DNA of 64,000 bases from Podospora pseudoanserina. Lineage: Eukaryota; Ascomycota; Sordariomycetes; Sordariales; Podosporaceae. Made by a program: the position numbers and the translations under genes. The notes beneath the pieces were generated by a model. The model ran no database searches. It was not told the DNA's origin and worked only from the letters and a program-made list of their open reading frames with translations. Of this stretch, positions 35,402 through 48,525 are shown piece by piece. Location of the stretch: the NCBI RefSeq assembly GCF_035222485.1, contig NC_085920.1:4464001-4528000 (forward strand). The letters are read 5' to 3'. How positions within the stretch are numbered: the stretch's first letter is position 1; the number at the start of each line of letters is the position of its first letter.

Positions 35402-37142
35402 TCACTCTGAATCCAACTTGGATTCAACCTCCTTAGACCACCACTCAGCCCAGTCAACCACTTTTCTCTCCTTTCTTGCCTTTTCGGCGCAAAACACCAT
35501 CGCGTGACTTCGAATAACCTCATCTAAAGTGCATCCAATCAGCTCTCTCTGGGCTCGGTCCGTAGACCAGCCGTGATTCTTGACCATGTCGACAGCCATG
35601 ACAAACTGCCTTGTCAGACCAGCGTCCCCACCACCATGGCCCAGGCTCTCGACCTGTGTGTTATGAGTGATGCTCTGTCCCGTGTTGAAGTTATGAACGG
35701 TAATGGTCTTTGAGTCGGCAAAAATTTCACCGTCTACACCATAAAGACGCGTGTGCCGTTCGCACACCTCCTTGGTTTGGGCTACCATGTGGAACGTAGC
35801 CAACTTGCTACCACGCCCGCGAAGATTATCCGCCAAAGGAGCTGTCAGTGCGGTACTGCCACTACTCCCGTCATGGCTGGATAAAGGGGAAGAGGGCCTC
35901 GGGTCTTCATCCCACGAGATGGTGACAATCTGCTCGTCGCAAACGTCGTTGTCACTTTCGTAGACGCATCTGCCAAACCAGTTACGCTGTGCGACTTCTG
36001 CATTTGTGCTGTTGTCGTCGTAGTCCTCGGCCAGATTTGCGAGCATGGCAGCTTCGGCGTCTTGCCCAGTTCCATAAGACTCAATGTCCGGAATAACTAT
36101 GCTCAAGGGCCATCCTCTGTTGCCTGTGCCCACGCCCACGAGTTCCGGGCCAACGTAAATTCGTTTGGCTGAGTATTTGCAGGACTGTTCAATGGGGCAG
36201 GACAAGCAGTTTGTGGCTGCTCCAGCTGCCAAAGGCTTTCTACTTTTCTTGAAATACTGAAGCGACCCTGTGCTGGAAACGGTGGAGGGCAGGTGAGGCG
36301 GAGGGCAGCCTTGCGAGGAACAGTCTGGAGGTGAACAGAGAAGCCACAAAAGCACATCGATATCGTGGCAGCTCTTCGTAAGCAGGCTGGGAGCCGATGT
36401 CCTCTCACAACGCCTATATAGATTCGCACCGGTTAGGTATTGGCATTTGCAGGGTGGTTCAACTTCAGACATACCAGTTGCCTCTGACATATGAATGCGT
36501 GAAATGCCACCAGCCCACGGGTTCTGTATGAACCACCGACAAGATATCTCCAATGACGCGATCCTCCAACAGTAGTTTTCGAAGCAACTTATTGTGGGGG
36601 CTGTAGCGAAGAACATGTCCGATCGAAAACACGGTCTGTTGGCCTGTGGCGTCAACGTTGTCTTGCAGGGCTTTGTACATGTCGAGGCAATGGTCCAGAG
36701 TGGTCGCCATGGGCTTTTCGCACATGATGTGTATTCCACCCAGCTTGGAAAGAGCAACGACAACCTCGCGGTGCATCTCGTCAAGGACACAGACAAAGGC
36801 AGCATCGATGCCGAGGGGAACATCCTTCTTCCCAGCCTCAGCCCTTGCCCTACGCTCCGTTTCATAAGCCACAAATTCACGCCAATCTCTGAAGGAAGCC
36901 CCCTCTGGTGGTGGTAGGGTTGAGCCCCATATCATCGTTGTTCCAAACTTGTTCCTCTTGTAGTCGTCTGGCTCCGCAACAGCACTAAGAACGCCATTGC
37001 TAGAGGAGATGACAGCTCGGCCATAGGCCCGACCGCGAGAACCGGCACCGATGACCAGAAGTCGGGGGGGACACTTGGAAACAGGGGGTGGCGGTAGAGG
37101 AACCACTCCCTGATCTCTTGGTGTTTTGTCGTCCATGTCCAT
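35402..37142 (-). CDS. Gfo/Idh/MocA-family NAD(P)-dependent oxidoreductase
   Basis: Two exons, 37,142-36,475 and 36,413-35,402 (559 residues). The Rossmann motif VIGAGSRGRAYG (residues 31-41) binds the dinucleotide. CEKPMATT (Lys near 141) is the family's EKP motif, and SCHDID (His near 239) is the second active-site block. The intron splits the Trp codon of VRGNW-RCERT, has a CTAAC branch and restores the conserved run. A Cys-rich insert (CLSCPIEQSC) sits in the C-terminal domain, which I associate with a fungal/bacterial subgroup of this family. The substrate is unknown; family members act on sugars, inositols or related polyols. A TTG further upstream extends the frame, but ATG 37,142 (or 37,136) is the first methionine. 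The gene is divergent from REX2. Confidence 0.85.
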
Positions 37143-37702
37143 CGGCAGGTAGGAACCCAATAAATGTGTGGTTGAGCGTCAGAAAGTTTGAGACTGGGAG
37201 AGCAGGTGCTCATATACCTGCCAGGCAGTTGGCCCACAGGATGTACGTGGCAGGGGATTCGAAGGAGAGGGAACTAGGGCTCATGGCAGGAGGTTGCCCT
37301 GCAAAATGCCTACGGTAATGCAAGATAGCCCGTATTGGGAACAGCGCTCCTCGTTCTGCCTTGCACAAACCCACAGCTCCGAGTCTCCAACCAGAACCCT
37401 ACCCGATGGGCGTCGATCTAAGGATAACCAAGCTCTGTGTTCCAATTGGTATGAGGGAGATGGTGTAAGTGGACAATGCCCGGAACGATATCCGCGGCCG
37501 CCCCGCTTGGCCGTTCCCGTTCCGGGCCCAACCAGCTAATGTGCTCCGGGTCGGGTGTCTCCACCCCGCCTGCATGATTGTTTAACTCTACTTCTGACGT
37601 TCGGCGGCTGATCATAGGCCACTCGGGGTTTTGGCTCTTTTATGGGAACCGCCTTACTTTCCCCTCTTTCTCCGTAAAGGCGCAGTACGCGGCGAAAAAG
37701 AA
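37143..37702. promoter_or_regulatory. Divergent promoter, oxidoreductase / REX2
   Basis: These 560 bp separate two divergently transcribed start codons. They contain a GC-rich segment near 37,480-37,530, and I see no coding exon I can support. Shared regulation is an inference from layout. Confidence 0.5.
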
Positions 37703-38494
37703 ATGTCCACTGACACGCCCGTATCCCATCCACGCGATGCCCTTGTGTGGATCGACTGTGAGGTATGTCGGATGTGTTGACGCACCTGACTTACGAGCTA
37801 ACAGTAACTGACCATTTCATCATGATATGCCAGATGACTGGACTGGACCCAGATAATGACCTGATTCTGGAGATTTACTGTCTTATCACGGATGGTCAAC
37901 TCAACCTGCTTAATGATGAGGGCTGGGGAACGATAGTGCACCAAAGCAAGGCGCGGATGGATGCCATGGACGACTGGTGCACTCGAGTCCGTAGGTTCAG
38001 CTGCCACCAGAGGACTTGGAAGCACACATCGGATTTCTAGGGCTAATATCGGTTCGACAACAGATGGTGGCAGTGGCCTTACCGATGCGGTGTTGAGATC
38101 AACCGTGACCCCAGAACAGGCTGCTGATGGATTGCTTGCATACATTCAACAGTATGTGCCTGATCGAAATACCGCCCTTCTTGCTGGAAACAGTGTGCAT
38201 GCAGACCGGGCTTTCCTTCGAAAGGCGCCCTATGACAAAGTTCTCGAGCATTTGCACTATCGGATACTCGACGTTAGCAGCATTAAGGAGGCAGCCCGTC
38301 GATGGTGGTAAGTGGTTTGCTCCATTTCATGCCCCCAACTGGGGAAACCTCTGACACTACTTTGCAGTCCCAAGATTGCTTCCAAGGCACCCCGAAAGAA
38401 GGGGCTCCACAAAGCCAAAGACGACATACTGGAGAGCATTGAGGAAGCCAAGTACTTCAAAGCAGCCATTTTCCACGGAACTTGGTCGAGTTAA
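37703..38494 (+). CDS. REX2: Oligoribonuclease (REX2/REXO2 type)
   Basis: Four exons: 37,703-37,762; 37,834-37,990; 38,064-38,307; 38,368-38,494 (195 residues). It is a DEDDh 3'-5' exonuclease that degrades 2-5-nt RNA fragments, in eukaryotes largely in mitochondria. Exo I is WIDCEMTGLD (Asp18, Glu20), split by intron 1 after Glu20. Exo II is GNSVHADRAFL, and Exo III is HKAKDDI (His168, Asp173). The conserved YRILDVSSIKE is present. Junctions TRV-H-GGSGLTD and RRW-C-PKIASKAP restore the family sequence exactly. Length matches bacterial Orn plus a few residues. No N-terminal transit peptide is visible from this ATG, so mitochondrial import would need an upstream start or a non-classical signal. 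PGM lies convergent, 114 bp away. Confidence 0.93.
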
Positions 38495-38608
38495 AAGAGC
38501 ACTCGGTATATGCAGCTACAGGGCACGGCGGGGGATACAAATTAGGTGTATTCAAAAACACACTACTACGCCCAGGTTGCTCTCATGCCGCTCTCTTGGA
38601 GAGCTCGT

Positions 38609-40631
<2,023 letters not shown>

Positions 40632-41265
40632 CTTGACGCTTTCGAGGTGGCGGCGTGATTCTGTTGCTCTACAGGAGTAAAGAGGAGTTGGAGGGGAGAA
40701 GACGATGGGCACTAGGGGGGGGGCGTTATATGAGATTGACGAGGAGGGTGTGAGAGATTGGATCGGGACAAAAGAGGCGCACTTGTTGGGCTGGGGCGGG
40801 CACTGGCGGGGTGTGTGTGGCCCATGGCAGCAATTCCCGAGAGGCACTCGCCCCACCGTGCCATTCGGAATGGCAATGGCATCGCATCGAAACAGGACCG
40901 CAACTTCCTCTGCGGCGTGATGGGATGCAGGCAGACCCAGCCATGCCGCAGGTATGCCCGATAACTACTGCGCGCATTTTCACCTCGCACACGCAACCGG
41001 GCTGTTGTCAGGATAGCTCAAGCAACAGGCACGTGGAGGAAGCAATGACCTCTCTCGTAACTGATTTGAATAGACGAAATGACCCCGTAATGCTCATGCC
41101 CAAGTCTGGTGAACCGAGAAGGTGGAATCCGTGATGTCATGTCATAGTGACAGACAAAGACGGGATCGGCCTTCTGCAGCGAGACCCCTCCGACTGGCCT
41201 AGGCTTGACCACTTGCTCCCAAGAACTCCATTCCATGTAGCACACATAGTCTAGCCGTGTGTTGT
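40632..41265. promoter_or_regulatory. PGM promoter region
   Basis: These 634 bp lie between the PGM start and the stop of the next minus-strand gene. A poly-C/G run lies near 40,716-40,725. Several short open frames overlap here, none with recognisable protein. It presumably holds the PGM promoter and the neighbour's 3' UTR. Confidence 0.5.
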
Positions 41266-43304
41266 CTAAGAAGGCCCTGCATCGTTGTTATCAACCTCCT
41301 CGGACGACTCGACGTTTGCCATTCTCAATGCAAAGACTTCCCTGAACCTTTTTGCTCCTATTTGTGACATCCTGTCAGTGAATTACCTCTGCGGATCTGA
41401 ACGGATAGGGGCCACACACCTTCCTCGCGGTCAAAATAAATCTCAAATGCACCAGACTTGTTCTGCCGCATATTTTCCTGCCGGTATGCGCTACAGAAGA
41501 CATATAATTGAACATCCTTCAGCCACACACGGTGCTTGGAGCGACGGCTGAGCCAGGTCCGCGACTGGGACTGGTGTGTGACTGAGAAAACGGCGTTTAG
41601 AACAAGGTGGGCCGGTAGACAATAGGCACATGAAACTCACCAAAGGCTGTCCATACGGGACATTGTCTCAACTCCCCTTCCCATACCGCTGCATGGAGGC
41701 GTAGGCCTCGTGTTTGTATGTCTTCGTACACAATGAGGGAGTGTTTGAAGCCGTCATCAATAATTTGCCTGATGGAGACACACAAGTCAGCTTGGACTGG
41801 GCCTAAACCCGTGATGGAAAAGGTGGGAGGAGGGAGTCTGGTTTAGACGCACGCTTGAAAGAGACGTTTCTCTCTCTGAAGTCCAAATTCATTGGGATGT
41901 ATTTGCACCGTCAACATATTGCGTGCCTTCAGCGCCACAAACGTACAGTAAAACAACACCATTTCTAGACATCTTGTTAGCCAGTCCAGAGACAAGGGAA
42001 ATTAAAAAAGTGACGAGGACGCCTACCTTCCCATGTCAGGAAGTATAGAGCAGCCCAGAGTTTGCTGCATTGTTCTGACCGGCTCCATCGTTTGAGCTGC
42101 AGTGCACTTCCTTCCCGGTTGATACAGAGCTCGTGGGCACCAAACAGCGAGAACCAGGGAATATCGCCCTGCATGGTTCTCATGAGCAAGTAAGGTGATT
42201 GGTCGACCGAATTCAAGTAGACAACGATTGAGATCCTGTCCTCATCAAATGGCCTATAGTCACCAGTGGTATCAATACCCTTTCTGCATTGAAGAACTGA
42301 ACTTATATGGCCAGTACGCACCTCCGGAATAGAATTTTGGACTCTGGCGGAATAGTGAAATGGCCCCAGGGGTAGAAGGGTCCATACGACTTGGAGCTTG
42401 AGAAATACGTCAGCTGGACCTTCAGAGGTGGCTATTTTCAACAGAACATACTGTCTTAAATGTTTCAGGGCCGTTCGAGACGGCAGCGGTAGGGAGAATA
42501 TCTGCTCCGCCCAGTGTGCGTTCTGTGATCCGTTAGAATGGTGAATTCAACAGAAAGAGAGAACCTCACGAACGGCGTCTTGCATGATTGCTAGTGGCAT
42601 GAGCTCTTGCCGCACCAGGGTCCCAATCTGCATCGGAGGTGGCGCTTCAGGGAGAGAGTAGTCGTTAGCCACCGCGAATTCTTCCTGGCCATGCGCCAGC
42701 TAGCTTCAGGGGGAAGAAACTCACCGATTCCTCTCTGTTCCCGCAGCTTCAAAATTCGAGTGCGGAGGCTTTCAAGAGTGTTGAGCTCAAAGCTCGGCGA
42801 CCTAAACAAAGTAAGCTCACGGCCAAATAAAGTATTAGAAGGAGATCAAAGTTACCTCGTCAGCAGCTGCTTCAGCAACGATAGGAAGTGATTGTAAAGG
42901 ACAAATCTTTGTGGAAGTGGGAGCCCAGAGGCTTCTTCCGTCATTTTATTGTACATCTTTCGCCATCTCATTTCTCTCGAAATGGTTTTCTCCTCATAGT
43001 AACCGATGATATCTTTCAGGGTCCGAGACAGGCAAGGGAGCACGACGTTGAGGTAGTTGGCAACGATGGGGACACGCGAGAAGTGCACCTGGGATCGGTC
43101 GGCGAGGTCACGTAGAAGACGGCACGAGCTGCGTATCTCCCCGGTGAGGGCAATGAGATGGCCATGGAAGGACTCGGGGAGTGCTACTTGTAGTTGATCG
43201 AGACCCATGGCCACAATCTCGCACCTGTCAGCCTCACGACAGCAGCCCCGGAGGAGGTGTGCCTCAATGGGGATGTTGAGGTTCACTGTTGTCTCGAGTT
43301 CCAT
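41266..43304 (-). CDS. Uncharacterised fungal protein, eight exons
   Basis: Exons: 43,304-42,856; 42,801-42,725; 42,644-42,565; 42,522-42,027; 41,964-41,853; 41,768-41,641; 41,581-41,420; 41,357-41,266 (531 residues). All phases close and most introns (42-84 bp) have CTAAC/CTGAC branch sites, which is the main support for a real gene. The first ~150 residues look all-helical (YYEEKTISREMRWRKMYNKM, LYNHFLSLLKQLL). The middle and C-terminal parts alternate beta-rich runs (ISIVVYLN, LLMRTMQGD, ALQLKRW; HSLIVYED, RLHAAVWEG, DVQLYVFCSA) with a closing helix (GAKRFREVFALRMA). That pattern suggests one or two PH-like folds, but I cannot prove it. There is no signal peptide or membrane segment. I do not recognise the family. 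The 42-bp intron 3 is the least certain junction. Confidence 0.75.
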
Positions 43305-44933
43305 GATGACTTCTTCTGTCAGTTGATTGGGTAGTGTTTACAAATCAGCTGAGATATCGAGTTGAGTAATTCGTGCTGATTAGTCTGGATGACGGCGTCG
43401 GCCCATGGCGGACCTTGAAAATCATGATCTCTGGATGGCCCGGTATATTGCTGGCACCGGTGTTTTCTGGCGCCCTCCCCCTTCCGAGATAGGCGATGGT
43501 GTTTTGGTTATTTCAAGATGATGTGCCGTTGCAGTGTCGAGGCTGGGGAGAAACAGGACAGTGGAGGTTAGCACACTACTGACCCTGCCCAACCACCTGA
43601 CCCGAACTCGAAGAGGAGAAGGGGTATGACAGTGGGCGGCGATGACAGGGGGTTTCAACAAAAGCTCAGCCAAAGACTAGAGCGGTCACGATCTTTGTTC
43701 CGAGCTTTTGCACAGAAGGCAGGCAGGAGAGGACGGGGGAGGTTGCAGATCGGAAGAAGTCCGAGGGAAACAAGCAGACGGGGACGAGACCGACTTTAAT
43801 GCCAAGCCAACCCACCGACAGCGGCCGTGAAACATGCCTGTCATGCCCCCTCTAGTGTAAAGAGCCTCAATTGTTTAATCAACAACAAGTGCCGACTCTG
43901 AATAGCCTCCCATAGCCTTAGGTTATGATCAGGGTTATGAAGCAGGAGGTGGCCCGTAACATGGTATAGCCGTGGACGAAGGGAGCCGGATATTGGGCAT
44001 CGAGGCATGATAAAAGAGACGCCGAACGAGTAGAGAGGAGGGAAAGATGGGGAGGCTCGAATCAGATGAGGCAAGGTGCATAGATTGCTGCAATGCAAAA
44101 TGAACCGAGGAGTCAGAGACTGCCACGAAGCCAGCCCAGATGCAGCAGCAGCAGCAAAGGTCATAAACGTGCATTAGACAACTGTTGGAGGACTGAAGAG
44201 CGAATGAAGAGAACCGGGCCTCTGCGGCGATGGGACCTGCCATGCCGGGAAGAACCAATCGAGCGAGAGAGACCATGCATGGTAAGTTGCAGCAAGTGGA
44301 CAATCTGCTGCCCACATGACGATGATTGGAAAGGGATGGGTGAGGGGGCGTGATTTTCACGTGAGCAGCAACTGCTGTGAGCTTTTTGGCCTGTGGAGCG
44401 AAGTATCGAACCACACCCGAACAATGGTTTGGCCATACGTCCCAGGTCGTCGACTGCGGCCCCAGATTATGTTTGGGAACCATTGCAAAAAACATGCTTA
44501 CAATTGGGGGACATGATATTATGTAAAAGGCTCATTGTTGTCTCGAGGCCCAGGAGATGAGAAAAGGAAACCTTGAATAGTTGTTATACATGTGTAGGTA
44601 GTAGCTTAAGGGGCCAGCATCACACCCCTCATGGACCCATGCGGTCCCCCAGCCTAAAAGAAGTCATCTGTAAGATTCCCTCTCCCTGAAAGATTCCTTT
44701 GATCATAGCAAAACCTCGCGCAAAAACCATGCCGGAAAATAACTGAAAAATAAAAAGAGAAGCACTGAAATCCCATGGCCGTGCCCCAAGCAACACCGTC
44801 CCAACCCAAAGATACATGGTTTAAAAAAAGGCGCCGAGCAAGTCGCACCGCCTTTGCATTGACTGGATATGTTTGTTTGTTTTTTCAAGACTAGTTGCCG
44901 CGAGCGCAACGAGTCGGCGAGAAAAGAGTGTAT
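43305..44933. other. 1.6-kb intergenic region
   Basis: This is the promoter side of the 531-residue gene and the 3' side of NHP6. A palindromic TCACGTGA (E-box/CBF1-like) is at 44,357-44,364, and a short CAG run is near 44,140. Several overlapping open frames of 60-186 codons lack recognisable protein or consistent splice context, so I call no gene. The NHP6 3' UTR should occupy the right end. Confidence 0.5.
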
Positions 44934-45384
44934 TTACGACGACTCCTCCTCGTCGCCGTCGGCCTATGCGAACCGGTCAACCATCTTGCACCCTGGGAAG
45001 GTGTGATGCTCAGGCGAGACTTACGTTGTACGCCTGCTTCTCATCCTCATAACGCTTCTTGTCGGCGGCAGCCTTGGCCTCATACGGGGCACGCTGCTTG
45101 TCGCTGAGAGCCTTCCATCGCTCACCGAGGATCTTGCCAACCTGGCCGAAGGAAACACCAGGGTTCTCCTCGCGCACGTTCTCTCTCTGCTCGTTGGCAA
45201 AGAACATGTACGCCGAAAGACCACGCTTGGGAGCGTTGGGGTCTGCAGAGGCTGGTCAGCTCACGGCCCAGGCCAGGTCAAGACGCGCCAGGACGCGCCA
45301 AGGATCCATTCTTTACTTACCCTTCTTGCCCCGCCCCCTCTTCACCTTGGGCTCGGCCTTGCTCTTAACTGCGGCCTTAGGCAT
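44934..45384 (-). CDS. NHP6: NHP6-type HMG-box chromatin protein
   Basis: Three exons: 45,384-45,321; 45,242-45,025; 44,963-44,934 (103 residues). It is a small nuclear protein that binds and bends DNA without sequence specificity and helps remodelers such as FACT. A Lys/Arg-rich tail ([19 protein letters not shown]) precedes one HMG box, from [15 protein letters not shown] to [10 protein letters not shown] (residues ~22-94). An acidic end, ADGDEEESS, follows. The last exon codes only nine residues; its acceptor GCATAG and the in-frame TAA support it. Without splicing the frame would stop four codons later. Size and layout match yeast Nhp6 and Neurospora-type homologues. Confidence 0.95.
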
Positions 45385-45400
45385 AATGATTGATGTGAAT

Positions 45401-45698
45401 CTATCGACAGCACCATGTTAGTCTGTGAGACGTGAGGAGGAATGTGAGAAGGAATGCGAGAAGGAATGCGAGGCCAGACTGCGTGTTGCGGGGGGTGTAT
45501 GGTGCGAAGGGGGGCTTTCTCAAGCAACAGGCGCAACATGCGCGCGCGTCGCGTGGTGAGAGAAGCCGCAAGAGCTGCCCCATCCCCGATGACGAATGGA
45601 TGAGTGGCCCAGAGTCGCAAACGCAATTGCGCGCGACGACGGCATCAAAACACGGCGCGAAGCTCAAAAATCAGAAGAGAACATGTGAAGATACGTAC
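45401..45698 (-). promoter_or_regulatory. Candidate 5'-UTR intron of NHP6
   Basis: On the minus strand a good donor (GTACGTAT at 45,698) is followed by a branch-like GACTAAC, 14 nt and acceptor GATAG at 45,402-45,401, 17 bp before the NHP6 ATG. Removing it would delete an upstream ATG (45,416-45,414) whose 24-codon frame overlaps the NHP6 start. Inferred from sequence only. Confidence 0.4.
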
Positions 45699-47744
45699 TG
45701 AAACGGGTTTGAAGGGAGTCAGATGATGAAATGTGGGCTGGTGCTGGAAGTGCGCGACAGGTCAGTATGCCAGGTCGTTGTTTTGATCCGAGGGTTGAAC
45801 TGGGTTGGCAGAGAGCAGGGCGGAATGAGAGATCAGAGGAGGATGAGTAGTGGGTGGGAGATGTGCAGCATAAACCGAAGGCAGGCTTTGCGTCGGGTGG
45901 GTGGATGAGGAGGGAGAGTCAATGACAATGACCCAAGGTGCTGGGCGGCGGGGAGGCAGATAATTGCTTGCTTGCTTGTTGTTGCTGTGTATTTGTTGTT
46001 GCTGTCATTGCTGCTAAAAGGGAAGGGCAATGGAGAAAAGGCGCAAAGCCAATGGAGCAGGGCAGGAGTACTTGTGGTTTGGCGGGGAATGGCGGGCAGT
46101 GGGAGGTACTCACCGGATGCGCAGTTGTGCGGTCTTCAGTATTGGGAGTTGTGTGAGGTGCAAGTTTGTATGGGAGAAGGAAAGGAGAGTTGAGAGGGGA
46201 GGGGGACGCTGGGGAGCCGATTTTTCTAGAGGCAGGCCCGCTCCCTCACCCCGCCCGCCCCTTGATTCAAATCAGCCCGCTCATGCCTGGTAACAAAAAA
46301 AAGCTGCAGCCGGGCTGATTTTTTTGGGCCTGATTTTTGGCACCCACTCAACGCACCGGCCAGCCCTTGGGCCCTTGACTGCAAAGTACAAAGTACAAGG
46401 GTCCTTGTACAGCCGAACTGTGCGTTTTCGTACCCGGTACCTGCGACATTTCCCTCTCGTGCGTCGACAGTGATGTCTTATACCACTACACCAGAAGGTC
46501 CCTTCTTGCTCTCACCTGCAACCCGCCGACACATCCTACTACACCACGGCCGGAAGCTCGTTGCTCGTTGCGACACCTCGGCCAGTTCAACTCGCTCCTG
46601 CCCAGCTCGCCATTCTGTCGCAGTCATGGCCACGTCCAGCCCAAGGGTTGAGTATGTCATCCATACACGAAAACAGCTTACCTCTCAAAAGGTTGTTGCG
46701 GGTGTTACACCAAGCTGCAGGGCGAACAGAGAGAAGCGGCAACGGCAGCAGCAGCGGCAGCAGCAGGATATTGCGGTGAGCGCAAACGGTCCTCCCTCTT
46801 GCTGGTTGCCGGCGCCGTCTTGATACATTGCTGGCTCAGAACCAATCAACAGCTCATCTGTCTACCTCAGGATACCAATAGGTGAGGCATAGGCAGCTCC
46901 AGCAAATGCCTTCATGGGCCTGGGGCTGTCCTCAGTCCAGGTGAGGTGCTCAGAACGCGTCTGATAGGTGCACGGTTCCCTTCAACATGGGCAGGTACAT
47001 TTATGGGTGCTGAAATCCTTTGCCTACCAAGTACCCCGTACCTCTCCCCTCACAATTCCCCGTCCTTCAAAGAGCATGGGCGCGTCTCTGTCTGCGCCTC
47101 TCCCTTATCGGCTTGGTTGGCATGGTTGGTCAATCACACACCTTTTGATGATTTCGGAGCGCTTGGTCACTCGCACCCAGTCACCCAGTCCCGTCACCCC
47201 AACATGCCACTGGCCCCATCTGGGCAGGTTGCCAGTCCGCTCCCCCAACGAAGAGCCACAGCCAAGAAGCGAGGCAAAACTCGTCTGCGCGACGTCGAGA
47301 TTATTTCAAGGCCACCCAGCAGCCAGCAGCTTACGCCATTCCATCGGGCACGGAAGGTGAGGGTTGGAGCAGAGGTGGAACCGTCAAAGACGGCCATTAT
47401 GAGAGTAGGCAAATGTCCGTAACCGTACAAAACGCCATCCACACTCCCACGGTAACTACTCCTCTCAGCTTGGTTGACACCACTCTCATGAAAGGAGGGG
47501 AAGGCAACCTGTTTTGGACGAAATCGGAATCCTTTTCCGCGCACAGAACATCTGTCCCGCCACGCAGAGCCTACACCACCCAGTCCCCGGGCCGTTGCCC
47601 TATCCACCACTTGATTCTTACCTAAGCAAACGGCGCATCGCTTTCTGTGATGGCCTCTTAGCCATCAATAGATACATACTGCATGGTATGTTGCTGGTTG
47701 CCTGTAAACTACCTTTATCAGATGCCTCTCAAAGCCAAGCCTCC
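45699..47744. other. 2-kb stretch without a supported gene
   Basis: Apart from the NHP6 leader and promoter on the left and the CENP-H 3' UTR on the right, I see no conserved protein. Short frames here (for example 46,470-46,823) have low-complexity Gln/Arg runs from a CAG-type repeat near 46,740-46,770. A near-perfect palindrome GTACAAGG-GT-CCTTGTAC lies at about 46,393-46,410. A non-coding RNA cannot be excluded. Confidence 0.5.
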
Positions 47745-48525
47745 TCAATCGTCGATGTCGAGCACCAGTTCGCGCAAACGCTCATCCCGAACCCAGTCAA
47801 GACCGCTGCCAGTGACGATAGCACTAGCTGTGCCTTTCATCACTCTCCATTTTCCGCGCGTCGCTCTAAGCTGGGTCTCTAATGTGTCCAGTTCCATCTT
47901 GAGCTGTGTATTTCTGACATTGTTGGGTTCTTGCCCGACATTATCAGCAGCAAGGTCAAGCGTTTCCGATGCGAGTTCCACATTTCGCTGTTTGGTTTCT
48001 AGATATTCAACCTCAACCTTTGCGAGCTTCTCCATGGCCGAGTGCAGGGCCGAGCAGTGCTCAGCGGTGCGCTTTGCTGCATGGTCGCGCTGCTCGATGT
48101 GGGATAAAAGATCCCTAGGTATTGGTTAGCGACAGCTTTGGGCCTCCATCTCAGTGCAGCACCCACCGTTCAACAGGCGAGGTGTGAGTGGCATGGTGGA
48201 CGGCTTTTAGAGTTGGCTGGACCGCCACGACGCTTTCGATAACTATGTCGCGAAGTGACAGTGATGCCTTTGCTTCTAACAGCCGGGTTCGACCGTCTGG
48301 TGATCCTTTCCCTTTAAACAAGGAAGTTAGCCACAGAGCATGTGCCAGGCACGCACCATCTCGGTCATGCTGGCAAGTCTCATACACACCTTGGGTGTAG
48401 CGCTCTTGTGCTCTGAGAACTGCCAACTGGAGCTGGAGTTGTTGCACCTTGTCGTAAAGCTCCAGGACGCCGGCTTCGGCCTGGGACAGCTCGGGTACAG
48501 AGGTCGTTGCATTGATTGCTGCCAT
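47745..48525 (-). CDS. CENP-H: Centromere protein H (CENP-H) homologue
   Basis: Three exons: 48,525-48,357; 48,311-48,167; 48,114-47,745 (227 residues). It is an inner-kinetochore CCAN subunit (CENP-H/I/K module; Fta3/Mcm16 side in yeasts) at centromeres. The C-terminal signature KWRVMKGTASAIVTGSG followed by LDWVRDERLRELVLD is characteristic. The body is mostly coiled coil (ELYDKVQQLQLQLAVLRAQ; AMEKLAKVEVEYLETKQR). Start: first ATG in frame. Upstream codons are open but lack an ATG. Intron 1 is exactly 45 bp and in frame, so read-through would insert 15 residues; its CTAAC branch and AAAG acceptor favour splicing. An E-box CACGTG lies 55 bp upstream (48,580-48,585). The gene is divergent from ATG11. 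Confidence 0.88.

Noticed and set aside
44093-44516. Overlapping open frames downstream of NHP6
   Set aside because: Several mutually overlapping frames of similar length on both strands, none with recognisable sequence. This is typical of GC-balanced non-coding DNA.
46470-46823. 117-residue open frame between NHP6 and CENP-H
   Set aside because: Composition is driven by a CAG-type repeat. No conserved domain or splice context was found, and an overlapping opposite-strand frame is equally open.
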